Below, piece after piece: positions 31,201-45,900 of a stretch of DNA of 64,000 nt. Each line of letters begins with the position of its first letter. The stretch's first letter is position 1. The DNA comes from Symbiodinium microadriaticum. Taxonomy: Eukaryota; Sar; Dinophyceae; Suessiales; Symbiodiniaceae. The translations under genes and the position numbers were made by a program. The notes under the pieces were generated by a model. The model saw only the letters and a program-made list of their open reading frames with translations, searched no databases and was not told where the DNA came from. The stretch is from contig LSRX01000421.1 of assembly GCA_001939145.1 (NCBI GenBank), positions 141,831 through 205,830 of the forward strand, read 5' to 3'.

Positions 31201-34200
31201 TTGCTCTGCAGACCAACCGTGCGCATGTGTTTCTGAAGCCTGAATGTCACCTACTCGGAACTGTTGCTCATGCCGTTGCTCGAGTTGCTGGCAGCGTGTT
31301 TCTCTGCCATGGAGTGGAAAATGGAAGTTGCTAACTGCTAAAGTCACGTCCTTCCTGTACTTTCCTCGTCATACTAAGGATTTCTTTACCAGAGCTCCAG
31401 ACTTCAGCATTTACGATGAGCTGCCTGGCAGAACCGCTTGCTATTTGCTTCGTCAATCCGTGTGTGCAGTAGAGGTATCCTGCGGAAAGTAAGCCGCCAA
31501 GTTTGCTAACCTGAGCTTTTTCTGAAGCAGCGTGGCTTGTGAAAGCCTGAGGGCGCTGACACTGCAACTACGGAAGCCGTGGGACGAGCCAAAGCAGCTG
31601 GCCGGATGCCTGTCGACTTACGAGTCTTGCTGCAAGAGCTCCCCAACCCAGACTCAAACCCGAAACTCTGACTGTTTAGATACCAACCTTCGGTTTCGGT
31701 TCCGACGGAGTTGGAGGTAATTCGATTGCCAGGAGGTTAAAGGCCAGCGGTGCTACTGTGGTTCTACTCGAGCGGAGACTTTGCAGCTCGAGCTTCAGGA
31801 AACATGCCTCACGATGATTCGCGCATTCAGCAAGAAGTTGATTCACGATGGACTTGCTGCTTGGCTGCAGACCTGACGTAGACGAGGTCGTCAAGTCAGT
31901 TAGTTTCTGTGCCAGTTTTGTTTGCCGATGCTTGCCTAAGGTTGAGTGCCAGGTCTGTGACGGCCGACCGCAGCTTTGATGCCTTGGGAAGGAGGTTGAG
32001 AGTCATGTGTTGTGGGACGAATGGCTACCATCCGGGCATGTCAGCGCGAAATCAATTTTGCAGAACACTGGTACCAGCAGCGACGATGTTCTCCGTCCTG
32101 TGGTTTGACAAGATCTAACAGGGGCTGTACTCTCACTCGGTGCGTGTCAAGCCCTTGACAGCTTGCAGGTACGGTTTCGATCTTCGGGTACACTGGACTT
32201 GCCAGGGAGAGCTGCGTTTAGGTGGGCTGTCTGGTGTTTTCGCAGTCCATGTGTACTAGAGATAGGTGCAGCTTCGTGCGGCTAGTAACAAAAAGCCAAT
32301 AAAGAAACAATGCAAATTGGATGGTGCCAGCCCTCTCCTTGAGGCCTGTTGTTCCGATGGTAGGCGAAGTTTATGGTCTCGCAGTCTCCGGCCCTCCGTC
32401 CCTCCGTTCAGTTCATAATTTCCAAGGCTAGCACAAACCATATTTGGAGATCGATTAGCGATAGGTGTAGCTTGGAAACTTTGGCTGCCTACCGTACCCC
32501 AAACCGGGCAGCGAGACAAAGTCGGTAGGTCATGGTCTCTAGAGTTTTTCTCTGAGCACAGACTGGTCTTAACGGTTCAATTGCCAGTGCAGTGGATTGA
32601 GACGATCCTTGAGCCTGTGGTTGGAGGAACTTGAGAAAGCATAGGCACCACGAGTCACGAAGATACGTAGGCAGATGCGGATTACCCGCGAAGATGCTTA
32701 CACCCTTACACCGTTGTCCGCTTGGTTGGCCGATAGTTTGGCAGCTGGATAGTGCCACTTGCATCATCGTAGCCAGCAGCCAGCTGGATGCAACTAGCAG
32801 CATCATGATTCGATCGGCAAGCATGCACAAGGCTGGAAAGGACATGCTCCGTTTTGACTCATAGCCACTCTTGACCAGAGTACCGAATTCAGACCGCCCG
32901 AGATGGCGATGTTCAATTTTCATCGCCTCAACCCAGTACAGAAAATCGTGGCGACTAAACCAGGACCCCTTGCAATGGAACTTGGGCAACGACTTTGTTG
33001 AAGTCTCAGACAGCAGCAAGCACAGTCATTAGTATTTGTTGCGAGCTTCTTCAACCTGCAGCAGATGTGAGAGGCTACAGAAGCTTCAAGATCTCGGCTA
33101 TATCCTTGTACGAGATGAGAAAGCAGGCAAATCGAGCCGATCCTTGGTATAAACTTTGATCTTCGGATTCTTGCGCCCGCTACTAATTTGTCATTCCGAG
33201 CCTCCCACGTTGGCCCTCCACTCGTTCATTCCTGTCTGCACGAAGAACGGCTCGGTAGGGAAGAGCGCCTGGTCTTCACATTGTGCAGCCATTGTCAGCT
33301 CCGGTCTCATGTAAGGATTCGCAACAACTTGCGTGGCGGATCCACAAGCACGTGATTGCATCTCCGGCTGATGTTTGATGGTGAGGACAGATCAAGTCGA
33401 ATGATTCATGTACAAGCCGTGAATCGGTGGGAGGTGGAAGCATACCAACACGGCAACTGTCCCGGGTTTTCGGGTCTCTACACAGCAAGTGATATGGCTT
33501 GACCTTTTCACCATGTTTGTCAGCAATCCGTGGAGTGCATGCTCATCGAAACTTCAGGGCCTGAGATGCAAAGGGTTTGCTCAAAGTTGGTGCACTGAGG
33601 ATGTCACAGAGATTCGCCCCTGTTGCCTGCGGCAGACCTTGATGAATGGCTTCGAGGATCGCTCGCCCGGGAAGTACTGCAGAAGTGCGCCATGCACTTG
33701 CGTAGCCTAAGCTTGTCAGTCTCTTGTTCATGCTGGGCAGCAGGAGCTGGAGATGGAGCCCGCTCCTTGAAGCTTTGCAGATACCCTCAATTTGCCACAG
33801 CGGCTCAGCTTATCTTTCGACGGGATTGCATCGGATGCAAGATGGCTGCATGGCTGTCACATCTGCGCAGTCTTTGCAGTTCTGAATCTTCGAATGTTTA
33901 CAACCAACTTGGCCTTCCAGCGGGCACATTGCGAAAAGGGCAGACTGCAGGAATCACTCGTGAAACTGGAATGGTGCCAAACGTAGGGTGCATGAGGTCC
34001 CGACAGTCCTGCCCGTTTCACAAGCGAGTCTAAACCACAAAATGCCTGATTTAGCCGGAGCATAGCCTTCAATTATCTTCAATTGACTACAAGCCCTGTT
34101 GAGTGCATATCCGTGCCCTTCTCGGGGGTCCTTTGATGGGGTGCAGCCTCAGGCTGGGGGCCTCATGTGGGTCCGCGGCTCAACATCCTGGAGCACTTGT

Positions 34201-36858
34201 GCTGTGGGTTTGTACTGGTACCAAGAGTCTAAAGCGCAGTCAGCCCACCTACCACCACACTGCGTTGCCTCTCTATTTCAGAGGAGTCGCTGCCTTGCGT
34301 CCCGTAAGTGGTGAACCGGGCTTCAGTAGCTATGAGTCTGCGCCGCTGTAAGCTGAGGCACCTGTGCGAAATTCGTCCTACGGTTGTTTCAAGCGGTTTT
34401 CAAGTCCCTGAAGCAAGCGCTCAAGAATTATTTGAAGCACATTTGGAGGGGGAGCGCCGGTAGGTTTCGCAAAGAAGCCGTCCTGCAGCGCTGGATCCAG
34501 GCTCCCCCTATGGGTAGGTAGCTGACATTTGATGGCAATCTTCGCAACGAAAACTCTAAAAGGAGTTGGCGCTTACATGCCGCGTCATTTTCCCAGGAAG
34601 TGGATGGCGAGGGCAGCTGAAGGGTTCGACGTGGGTGCTTCGGTGTATGTTCTCGTGTTCTTTACTTTAACTCCTTGAAGGTTGCATTGCCTTGTCGTGT
34701 TTCATCTTTTGAAAGGCTTCGGTAAGTGCAGGGCCGGTGCGGGTGCAAGCATCATGCCCGTCACCTATTGGGGTAGCTTCGGCTCGAGGCCACTGAGCCT
34801 CGACTGCTAGGTGCTGACCGTGCCGTTCCAGCTGACACTTGTTCTTCTCTTCCTGCGAGGATGACCATGGAGGAATGGGGCCTCACGTAAGCCGTGGGTA
34901 CGGATCATGCTTATGATGGAGGCTGTTCATCGGGTCATACATTTTGCATATCCAGGTTCCGGTTCCTCCAGGCCATCCCGTGAGGGATGGTTCCCGAATT
35001 GGGAAGGTGTTTCTCAGGGCGTGTGCCATGCGCTCCCAGGGGTCAACAGAGCAGCTGATTGCGGATGTCTCGCTGGCGTCCACTTTTAACATCTTTTAAC
35101 TAGATGGCCAGATTAACGTGACAAGCATCTGGTGCCTCTGGAACTCGTTGTCCGCTATCTTCGCTATGACCCCTCGGTCAGCCTGTACAGAGAGGCCGGT
35201 GTGTGCAACCAGGAGGCCTTAACACAGCCAGAGCTCTGGCAACATCTAAACAAGGCATCCTGCTTGCATGCCTCATGCTCTTAATGCCAGCGCTCCATAG
35301 CGCAGGCATGACGAATCAGTAGCAGGCAGCATGATGTTCACTGTGTGTGTGTGTGTGCGATAGTCATCATCGGCAGCCTACTGTTTCTGTTGGGCTAGTG
35401 TGTTTGAAGCATTTTGCTTCCTGCGTGTGGTGGAGAACCAAAAGCTCGAGTCGCATTGGCTTGGGAATGTCAGCATCAGCACGAAGCCTGTGTCATGCCA
35501 CGAGCCTGCTTCACAGGTGCTTCGATGGCATCTCAGAGCCGGTGGCAGATGAAGAAGTCATGGGCATCGAGGTGCTCCAGCCTCCCGTGATTTTCCTGAC
35601 CGCTTAATGAGATTGGCGATGGACAGACGCTTCCCCTGTGCCTGCAACATGTGTGCCAGTGCCGTTCTTTTTTTCCAGTAGATGTAGTTGTTTCCGGATC
35701 AGAGGATTAGCCGTGCTCCTCGCTCTGCAGAAGGTCACATCTGACGTCGCCGCGGAGCACATCCTTCTTGATGGCATGCGGGCTTCCCAGCCTAAAGACG
35801 CTCGATGTTTCGACGACTGCTCCGCAGTTTTAACTGCTACAGCTGGCGATGCACTATGTCAAAGGCGCCAGGCAACAGCTGCTGCAGTAACATGAACAGG
35901 GTCCTACTGAGTGAACGTTTACTGGGATGAAGCAAGGAAGACAGCCGAGTACGACCATGATCATTACCATGATCAGTTCTACTGTGTTGACGATTTGATG
36001 ACTTTGATGACTACTGCTCTCAAAACAGCACGATGTCGGCCGTTTACAATTACAGCTCGACGTTGGTGAACCGAGGCAGGCCTTGCTGGTGTCTTCGGGG
36101 CTGCGGCCTGGTAGGCTTCATGCCTTGCGCAGCCACGTGCTGGGAGTCTTCAGGGACGAGGAGATCGGGAGGGAGTGGACCGGGGGGAGAGCTGAAAACG
36201 CTGAGAATGGTCAGAGAACGTTTTGTGGCGGCGCCATTTTGTGGGAGGGTCCATTTTCGCGAAATAACCCGTAAGGAGAGTTTCGCACCAGTAACCCGGG
36301 AGAGTGCTTGCACCAAGAAGGTTGAGATGAACAAAAACGACGAATACACAATGCGAAAAATTGAAATGTAAAAGAACAAAGCCACACGATAATTCAAATC
36401 CAGGTTCAACCCACCCAGGTTCGAATCCAGGTTCAATCCAGATTCAACCCAGGTTCAACCAGGTTGAACCCAGGTTCTGAACAACTGTTCGACAACCCAG
36501 ATTCAATCTGGATTGAAACCTGGGTTCAATCCAGGTTGAACTTAACCAAACTCTCCCCTCTCCTCTGTGTCTCCTTGTTCTGTGTCTCCTCTGTGTCCCC
36601 TCTGTCTCTCCTCTGTCTTTCCTTTGTCTCTCCTTTGTCTCTCTTCTGTCTCTCCTTTGTCTCTCTATTTCTCTGTCTCTTTGTTTCTTTTTTCTGTGTC
36701 TCTCTATTTCTTTGTCTCTCTGTTTGTCTCGCTTTGCTTGCTGTCTGTCTTTCTGTTTGTCTCTTCTCTGGCTCTGTCTGTGTGTCTCTATCTCTGTCCG
36801 TCTGTCTGTCTGTCTGTCTCTATCTGTCTTTTTCTGTCTTTTTCTGTCTCTGTCTGTC

Positions 36859-36911
<53 letters not shown>

Positions 36912-36912
36912 G

Positions 36913-36963
<51 letters not shown>

Positions 36964-39900
36964 TTCTGCCGGTTTGTTTGCTTCTCTGTCTGTCTGTCTC
37001 TCTGTCTCTCTGTCTCTCTGTCTCTCTGTCTGTCTGTCTGTCTGTCTTTGTCGGTGTCTCTGTTTGTCTGTCTCTGTCTGTCTGTCTGCTTGTCTCTCTC
37101 TCTCTTTCTGTCTGTCTTCTTCGGACCAGAAGCCCAAGCGACATCTTGGCCCTGAGAGGACGGGAACCCTCTGCTGCCTTTGACTTCCGGCCTGGAGTTT
37201 TGGGTGCCTGTCTGAGCCGGAAATGACGCCGGTTTGACCTATGTTGAGGCCATCTGTGACATCTCAGTGAGGTCCAGCCAGACGACAGCCGCTTTCCGGA
37301 GATCCTGCTGCAGGCCGCAGTTCAACTCGACTCGCTACGAGTTGAGGGTGTGTTGTGTTCCTGGTCCCGGTGGCGCAGCAGCTTTTGGCAGCTGAAGTTT
37401 TGCCTGTCTTCTGCTTTAACCCTAAAGCGCTAGATGTTAGACTTTCAATCCCCAAGACTGTCCTGTGAGCTCTGAAGGTGCCGGCACACATGGGCCATGC
37501 GGCCACAGACAGCAACATTACGCTATTCTTCAACGAAGACCTGCAGGCTCGTGAGATAAACATGTTGTGGTTGGCTTGTGCGTTCCACGCTAGACTCTGC
37601 AATCTCAATGCTTCCGGCAGGCCGATGTCAATGGCACCATAAACATCAGCGATGGTATGCAGGCCTCGTCAGTTTCTGTCAAGCACTCGGTATTGACATT
37701 CCTGAGTGCAGCTGTGCCAGGAGGAGATCATTGCCCTGTCCGCCCCGAGCAATTTGCCTGGGGTGGGCTATGCCTCGACCTCGGGACGAAGGCCAGAGCT
37801 GTGGTTCGCAGAGACCCGATCGGAACTGCAAGGTGCTACTGCAGGGCTCCATGGTTGTCATCAACCCCGCGATGGACTTCGGTCCGACCCTGTGCTCTGA
37901 CGAGGTCTAAGGACTGCACCATGCTCCGAGACCAGTTAAATTATTGTACTTAATCCATCTCCCTGATTTCTGTATTTTCCTACTGCGCATACATGCATGC
38001 ATACTTAGGTAGATATATAATATATAGATCATGGCGTTCCGTCGTCCGCAATTGTCCGTTCCTCTCCCCCGATCGGTCCCTGAGGGTGATGAGGAAGAAC
38101 AACAGTGTCATTACGTGACCACAGAAGCAGGCTCGAGTCAGGACGGGGAGCTGGATCATCCCATGGCCGTGATCCTCAATGCCAAGACTGGAGCCCTCGA
38201 GATCCTTTGGATTCCGCCCTCGACCACCTTTTAGCCATGCATAGCTCGAGAATGTTCGATCGGGGTCTAGGCCGGGTGATTGGGTTGCGACGATGGGATG
38301 ACGGTCGGGATCCATCAGCAGAGTTACGATCCGACCAACCACATGGCTGTCGCAAAAGAAAGGGCCCGGTGAGTGTTCGGACCCTGACGACGAATGCTGG
38401 GGCTGAAGTATACACCACTGTATACACCTATGAATCTATGAACCTGCATGCGTGCATACATACATACTATCTGGCGTGCGCTCCCTACCCCCTCTCTCCT
38501 AAAGGTCTAGAGCCCCCTTCACACCTGTGGGTGGGTGGATGGCTGCATGTGGCTTTTCGGAGAATCTCTTCCTGCTGTGGGCGTGGGTGTTTCGGCTTCA
38601 ATTCCCCTCCCTCCCCTTCCCGCTCCCTCTGGGTGGGTGTGTGTGTGAGTGTATATATATATATATATGTGTATTCATGTTTGGTTCTTTTGGTGGGTGG
38701 ATGGGTTGGGTTTGGCTTTGCTCAATCCTCCTCTCCTCGTGGGTGTGGGTCATGCGGACGAGGGTCGCGACCCTAAACGACCCAGCTTCGCTAGCGTTTG
38801 CATTTTTGTGCCATGGAGACGCATGTGTGCATACTGTGGTAGGACGAAAAGTTGACGTATTCGTTGTTTCGTCAAACACAAACTCCCATTCCCCTGCGTC
38901 CAAGGCCTTGACCGAGAGGTGACCGTCACCTTCGAGCACGGGATCTTTCGCGACTTTGCCCGGAACCCGTGTCAGATTCGGGCGTGACAGCGCAATAGTA
39001 ATTGGTACTGCGTACCTACATTGAGTATTTATGCAGTAGCAAAATACTCGCTTTTGCATAGGCCATATGCAACAGCCTTCGTGTAACATCTATAGCCTGC
39101 ATGTATGTACATATGTCTGTCTGCATGCATGTTTGTATGGATGATGGACGACGGATGGAAGGATGGATGGATGAATAGCAGGATGCATGTATGTATGTAT
39201 GTATGTATGTATGTATGTATGTATGCAGGCATGTATGTATGTATGTATGTATGTATGTATGCATGTATGTATGTATGTGTATATGCATGTATGTATGTAT
39301 GTATGTATGTATGCATGTATGTATGTATGTGTATATGCATGTATGTATGTATGTATGCATGCATGCATGCATGGATGTATGTATGTATGTATGCATGCAT
39401 GCATGCATGGATGTATGTATGTATGTATGTATGTATGTATGTATGTATGTATGCGCATGTGCGCATGTGCGCATGTGCATGTGCATGTGCATGTGTATGC
39501 ATATGTATATGTATATGTATATGTATATGTGACTATATGTATATGTATATGTACAGGTACATGTATACGTATATGTATATGCATGCATCAATCTATGCGG
39601 TTCTGTGTGTGGGTATGGTGCATGAAATGGGTATGTATGGTGGCAACGTCAACGTAGCGTATGGCCGTTTTGCATTAACAAAATCCTGTGGAACCTTCTA
39701 GAACCCTGTAGAATCCCACACTGCCCTTTTGAAAGATCCGATTTGTACTCACATGTTGTTTTTCCCCGTCGTGCTGTGGCATTCTATGATGGAGCTTCTG
39801 CGGCTGAGGCCGGCAACCCTTTCAGAGGGCCGTGAGCCCAGCACAAGGAGATGAGAAAAATGAACAAGGGAGTATAGTTAGCGTGGTGAACTCAAACACG

Positions 39901-42900
39901 TGTGGTATTTGGAGGCTTGCGATAGATGTTGTAGGTGAAACTCCTGCACTCAGGGGGGGTGGGTTCTAGGTTAGTTGGGATGACTGCTGCATGCTTCTGA
40001 TGGTCTGCAGCATGACAAGCTGAAGATTGCAGCCGTGGCACGCTGAGGTTGCGGGAGGGTGAGTATGTCTTCCACTCGGCACCTTCGGCGTTTTCGCTGA
40101 TCGCTCCATATGTGTGAAAGCCTCAGACGGAATCCAACGGCACCCCTTGTGGAGTGCTGAAGCGGGCTATGGACTGGGCGGTCCTTCAATTCGCGCCTCT
40201 TTGCACAACTGAAGGCGCTACCCCAATTTCCGTGAGCCGCGCTTCACTCCAAGGGCCGGTGCGGGATGCTCGGCTGGCCTGCACAGGCAGCATGTGCTTA
40301 GCACCGTTACCTGTGCACGTTTCTTCCGGACGTTTTGCTCATGTTCTGTCTTGCATCCCAGGCAATGCTGCACCACGTCCATGGCACCTTCCTTCTCGTC
40401 GGGGGCGTGTCTGAAGGCTTTTGCCTGGCCGATACCTGGGCAGCGTTCCCCAGACCAGGGGGTTTCAAAGCTGCGAGTTGCGGTTCGCAATAGCCAGTTT
40501 TGACAAGTCGAACGAAGGCTAATCTAGGGACGTGCAGTTGTTTTTTGAATTCTCCCATGGCGCATGCTTGCGGTTGGGCAACTGACGTCCTTCCACTAGT
40601 CCCCCTTCTGCAGCCTCGGCTTGCCAAGGTCTCTGAGACTGGTGTCGACTGGACACAGGTCGAAGGCGTGATTTCCCAGGACTCTTTGGAGCGTGCCTTT
40701 CTCCAGAGCACACATGAATTTCAGAAGTATTGGGTGTAGTGATCTGGACTCCTCCTTTTTCTTGTAATGCTTTGGGCAATGTGGCATGCTCCAGCAACTC
40801 TTCTAGCACTCCCAGATGCGCATGCGCACCGGCTATGTGTTGAGCGGAAGAGCTGCCAGCAGAACCGTAAAGCCCAAGTATGGATGCAGCTATCGCGACA
40901 TTGTCGCAAGGACTTCTTTCGAGCGATTCCCCTTGCTTGAAGCTCAGCGCGTGCGGCAAGCCCGGGGCATCTGTGACCGATATGGACAGCGTTGATGATA
41001 CTAAAACTCCGCAACCAGAACTGTTGCAGCGACTCAAATCAGCCTTGTGTCCTGGTCTCTATCTGTCTAGCCACTACAGTACTACTCGCAACTCAGATCG
41101 CCCACTCGCCCTCGGTCGTGGACAAAGACGGTTGCATTGTGCTCAGCTGGGCTGTCTCTCTGATGCAGGCAGGGTCAGGCGGGGTTTGCACAGCCCCTCA
41201 AGCCGTAGTTTCCCAGACTGCTTTTTCGGCCAAGGCGTTTGGATTCTTGGTGGGCAGTGCAATGACGATTCTGGAACCCTGTGGAAGACGTTCCTGACCC
41301 AGCAAGAAATTATACATTAGCTTCAGACGTGCAGATCACGTGGGTCGTGAGATCACAGAGCATAGCCAGCAGATTTGACGGCTTGCGTTGCCAGCTCTGA
41401 AGCGCTCTGAGGTGTGACATCGGGCGTTCCTGGATGCACATGCCCAGATCCCGTGCCATCCCTTTTGGCCGGACACCAAGGCTAGGCCAGAACTTCGCTG
41501 ATCTCGTGTGCCAGGAACCCCAAATCAAGGTCTTAGATTGACTTGGAGTTTTGGGCTTCCCTAGATTCTTATGCACCACCTCAAGGTCAGGAAGTGCCGC
41601 CCAGCTTCCCATCAACCTTTCGAGCACCCCGGCGGCAAATGCACAAGATTTGCTCGAATGCGACGATCGGACAGGTTCATTCAAGTCGGGCCCATGAAGA
41701 GGGAAGGTGTCCTTTTGTTTGCCGGAGTTGGACAGCGTCTCGTGCGAGAAGTCGCGTGCTATCTGGTACCGCCGGGCTTGGGCACATGTCAGGACTTATC
41801 ATTCGGAGCTGAGGGCAGGCAATCCCAAGCCAAAGCAAGTTTGCCGACCTAGGCATCCTCTCAAACTTGGTAGCGAACAACGGCTCAGGCTTTTCAGGGG
41901 TTGAGGGCTTGAGTCCAGTGCATCTGGCTACCAAGGACCATGCGTTGGCGATCTTGGGGGGTGCCCTGGCTGACCAGCATGGGAAGCTGCGGGGAGGGTG
42001 TGAAAGCTGATTTGTTGCACCCTTGCTTGAACATCGGTTGTGCAGGCCTTGAACATGTGCCGACCTGTTCAGGGCCCTTGAGCTCGAATGCTAGCAGCGG
42101 AAAATTGGAAGCTGGCGCGACCTAGTGTTTGGTTCGCTTGCTTTCGCAGTGGTAGCGGAGCGCCTGTTGTGTTGGGAAGTCCTTTGGGGTTNAGATAAGC
42201 CGTGTGAAAGCTGATTTGTTGCACCCTTGCTTGAACATCGGTTGTGCAGGCCTTGAACATGTGCCGACCTGTTCAGGGCCCTTGAGCTCGAATGCTAGCA
42301 GCGGAAAATTGGAAGCTGGCGCGACCTAGTGTTTGGTTCGCTTGCTTTCGCAGAGGGTATAGAGTGGTGCAAGCGAGGTCTGACATACCTCAGACAATGC
42401 TACATAGCTGCTACATGTGTCGTCTGCAGGTTGGCAGCTGGTAATAGCGGATGTCTCACCGGACAGCAGCGAAGCCATTTGGAGGCCCCGGAGTAGGAGT
42501 GCTGCTGCTGGTGGTGTTATGTGGTGTTGATGACGATCAACTTAAATGTTCTGGCTACTAGCTGTCGTGGTAGCTGGTAGACTCGACTGTCTAAACTCGC
42601 ATTCAGCAATCATCGCTAGCAATCCTCTGCGTGTTCGTATCTTTAGATCATTAGAGAAGCCCTGCATCCTTTTAACTCTTCTGGCTCCGGCCTCCGGTCC
42701 TGGGCCCCTGGGGGCCCCTCGTCAGAAACCCCGTTAGCCCATCTTTTTTACACACTTGTGTACCAATCCATCTTACAATTCTTACCTGCTGCGGCCCTTT
42801 CAGACAGTCTTTCAGGATTCTCAAATCCTTGCTGCGACATCCGGGTGACGTAACGTTCATGTGCTGTGGGCTTTTGCCTCTTACTAGGGTGTGCACTTGG

Positions 42901-45900
42901 GGGTTAACTGAAGTTTAAGTGTTGTTGGCCTGACCTCACGCGGCCTGGGGGTGACTTCACGCCTACGCCGTGTGCTGCAGGGTTGGGGGCGACTTTGCAC
43001 CGGCCGGGCGGACTTAAACCCAATGTGCAAGTGCTGTTTATATGTACGCCTGGTTTGCCTCTTTGGCCTGAAAGATTTCCGGCAGGCTGAGTGGTTGCAA
43101 AATTTTGCCACCACTTGGCGGCCAGGTTTGTGGCTCCGGATGCCGAAAGGGTTCAGCGAGTTGGAGGTGGACGTGCACCGGGCTTAGTCTTGGCTTGAAC
43201 CCAGCAGCCTACATCGCGAGGCTCCGTGAGCCAAGACGGCCCAAGAGCGGCCAAACCTCTGAAAATATGGGCACCGGTGTCAGGAACACGAAGCTTCAAC
43301 GCGGCACAACAATCCTGGACCCTGCAACCACGAAACAGACCACAACTTCCAGCACCACGCGCCTTCAAGGCCGACGATCCCAGCCGTGCCGCCCCACTGG
43401 GCTTCGGCCTTCGTGCCTTGGTGCAAGACAAGAGGCCCAAGATCCCCGCAGCCCCGAGCTCTCAAACCGATGCTTCGAGCGTCCGGAATGGAGTTTCTTA
43501 ATTTCAAGACCGGTGCATTTCGAATTCATGGCTCAGGGGCCATGCTGGATTGCAGCCCGTCATTCTGAAGTCTTGTGTGCAGTACGTATTGAAGCCGAGG
43601 TCGTTCCCCCAAGCTGCTGGCCACCTCCACTGCTGGACTGTTCCTCGTCGGAGGCGCATGGAATCTGTCTGGAGACACTTGTCGGTCATTGCGGACCCCC
43701 GCTGAACGCCGCACGGACGTTTATTCATCTTGGATCCACATGGTCTCTTTCTCGCTGCTTCTGCCAACTCGTGCAGTTGGTTCCTCTAAGCGGTCATGAC
43801 TCGTTCGCACCAGCATCTCGCCTCGCTATCCGCGGATCCAAGTTCTGCACCCCATTTCACTTGCATGCAGTGCATCCCACAATGAACTTTCGTTTGAGCA
43901 GTTTGCAGTTTGGTGAGGCCACCTTTGCACCCCCGGAGAGAGGCTCTGCAGCGCGGTCTTCAACGACGCCTCTGAGTTGCAGAGAGCTCCCACATGTCGC
44001 GGCGCCCAGCGACGGTGTCGTGCACAGCTCAGGTTTGGTTTAGTCCAGACGGTGGTGCTCATTGGCATTGCAAGACGAAGAGCTACGCTGCGGGATGGGA
44101 CATGCCCACGGCTCGGTACGTAGTTTCTCGCAAGCTGCTACTCCTTAGGTGGCGCTCCAGCATACTGTGGTTGCATCAGCATTTGAGTTTCTGCAGCGCA
44201 GGACCAAATAGATGACAGCACGATGCCTCGAATCCTGAATCACAGGATTCAACTCCTCAACTGGCACGGCGTCGGCATCCACTTCAGGGCAGTTGGCACC
44301 TCAGCTGCTGCTTTGGTGAACCTTCTGCAAAGAGTGTGCCACGAGCCAGGAGCTGACGCAGGACGACAGTATCTACATGTACGGGCACCTAGCGACCGGG
44401 AAAGAGGGTGGTGTGGGAAGTAGCCAATGCAGAAGTCGTATTTGGACAATCAAGGCCGGGGTTTGTGTTCCGGTTAGTCTTAACGAGGCCCGACATAGCA
44501 CAACCAGCTTTTCAACTCTCCTCCCTGTATAGCACTCAGCGCCAGCTAGTCCCAATGCCAGCGGTTTGTCAAGGCTTGGTGGCCAGATCCCGGGGACCGA
44601 GGAGCCCGGAGTGGCACAAACTGCACAAGGATCTGTAGGACTTTGCAGTGATGCAAAGGTCTGAGGTTTTTGAAGTGCCGTGTTCAGTGTGGCATCGTTT
44701 TGATTCGGGTTGTGGACGTGCAGCGACACGGAGCCAGCTCGTGTCTTGATCGAGGAAGCTTCCGCTTTCGTTTACCAGTCGTACCTTGGAGCCTTGGTTG
44801 CACATGCTGCGAGATTGACGCATGGTGCTTGCAATGTGCTGATTTACTCTGTAGAGTTGGTGTGTTGCGCATGTATGAATAACTAGCTCTACAGTAGCTC
44901 AGCAGCTACGAGGACTTGAAGACGTGTACCTGACGGACAGAGAGCAGGCGACTTAATGGCCTCCGTGAGGCTGCGACATGCTCCCAGCGCTCTTGAGCTT
45001 CTCGCACACTGAATCAACTTGAGGCCCTTCATGATCCTGCCCGGGTCCATCGAGATGGGGGAGCCCCCTGCGCAGGGGACTTGGCCAGCTTGCACAAGTG
45101 GAAGCCCACTGACTGCCTCTCGGCCCCTCTCCTAACAGTGACAACAAGTTTGCCCAAGTTGCAAGCACATTGTTGATGAATTGCACAACCAAGTTACAAA
45201 TTCTGCGCAACCTTGCGGTTTCGGACCGAAGTGAAATCTGTGCACAGCTGTGTTAGTCTACCTACCTGAGATGGACAGTTCTTCGTACAATCGGACTTGG
45301 TGCCGTTGCTGAGGCTTCCCACAGACGTCTTCCGGCTCTTCTTCGGGGACTGCTGTTTGCTGAAGCGAAGCTGTTTTCCAGCGACTCCTTTCTTTGCTGC
45401 ACGTCAAGGTTCATCCCTAGTCAGCCTTCCACCGTGCAACCCACAGCCGTGTACAAGCCACACTGCCCTTGCAAGACGCCATTGGTGGAATTTTGGGCTC
45501 CGACCCCCACGAGAACCAGAAGTCCGACCCTGCATCGCCAGGAGGAGGTGAGGCCGGAGCCCGGGCGCCGCGCGCGCTTCGTCGAGCTGCGTGCGGCTGG
45601 CATGTTACTGCTTGTCCCCAGGGCCCCAGCAGCCTTGGTCACGCTCCACATCCACACGACGGATCAGAAAGCTTGTGTTAAAACTGTTCGAGATTCTGCC
45701 TTGTCTCCAGCTGGCAACTACACATACGAGAACGACACGGAACGGGGAGAAGGCTCGGGTGCAGAGGCAACCTTTGGGCAGGAGATTGGCCTGCACCAGC
45801 GATTGCAGGAATGGATGACTGGGATGTCAGAGAAGCGACGATCTCGACGACCGGCAAGGTGCTGCTGCTCGAACTAGGTGTAATGGAGGCTTCAGCTCAA

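Larger units (their letters stand above)
29400..37477. other. Mostly non-coding: long intron(s) or intergenic DNA
   Basis: No exon with a clear module motif. Contents include T19G7 (29751-29776) and CCCTAAA-like telomere-type motifs at about 30880-30930. Short imperfect repeats around 'tagggcggcatg' lie at 31060-31195, and a TG run at 35341-35358. A weak candidate near 33620-33690 ('[15 protein letters not shown]') resembles an A strand but lacks a usable donor. This could mark the boundary between two genes. Confidence 0.4.

Noticed and set aside
36464..37226. Frames of over 200 codons rich in Cys, Leu, Ser and Val
   Set aside because: Translation of the TCTG/TCTC array; no unique sequence beyond short flanks.
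39016..39701. Frames of nearly 200 codons rich in Met/Tyr/Cys or Ile/His/Thr
   Set aside because: Translation of the GTAT/GCAT array on the two strands.
43105..44043. A 312-codon + strand open frame
   Set aside because: No domain, shifting composition, other frames also open, and it overlaps the start of a kelch-like exon in a different frame.
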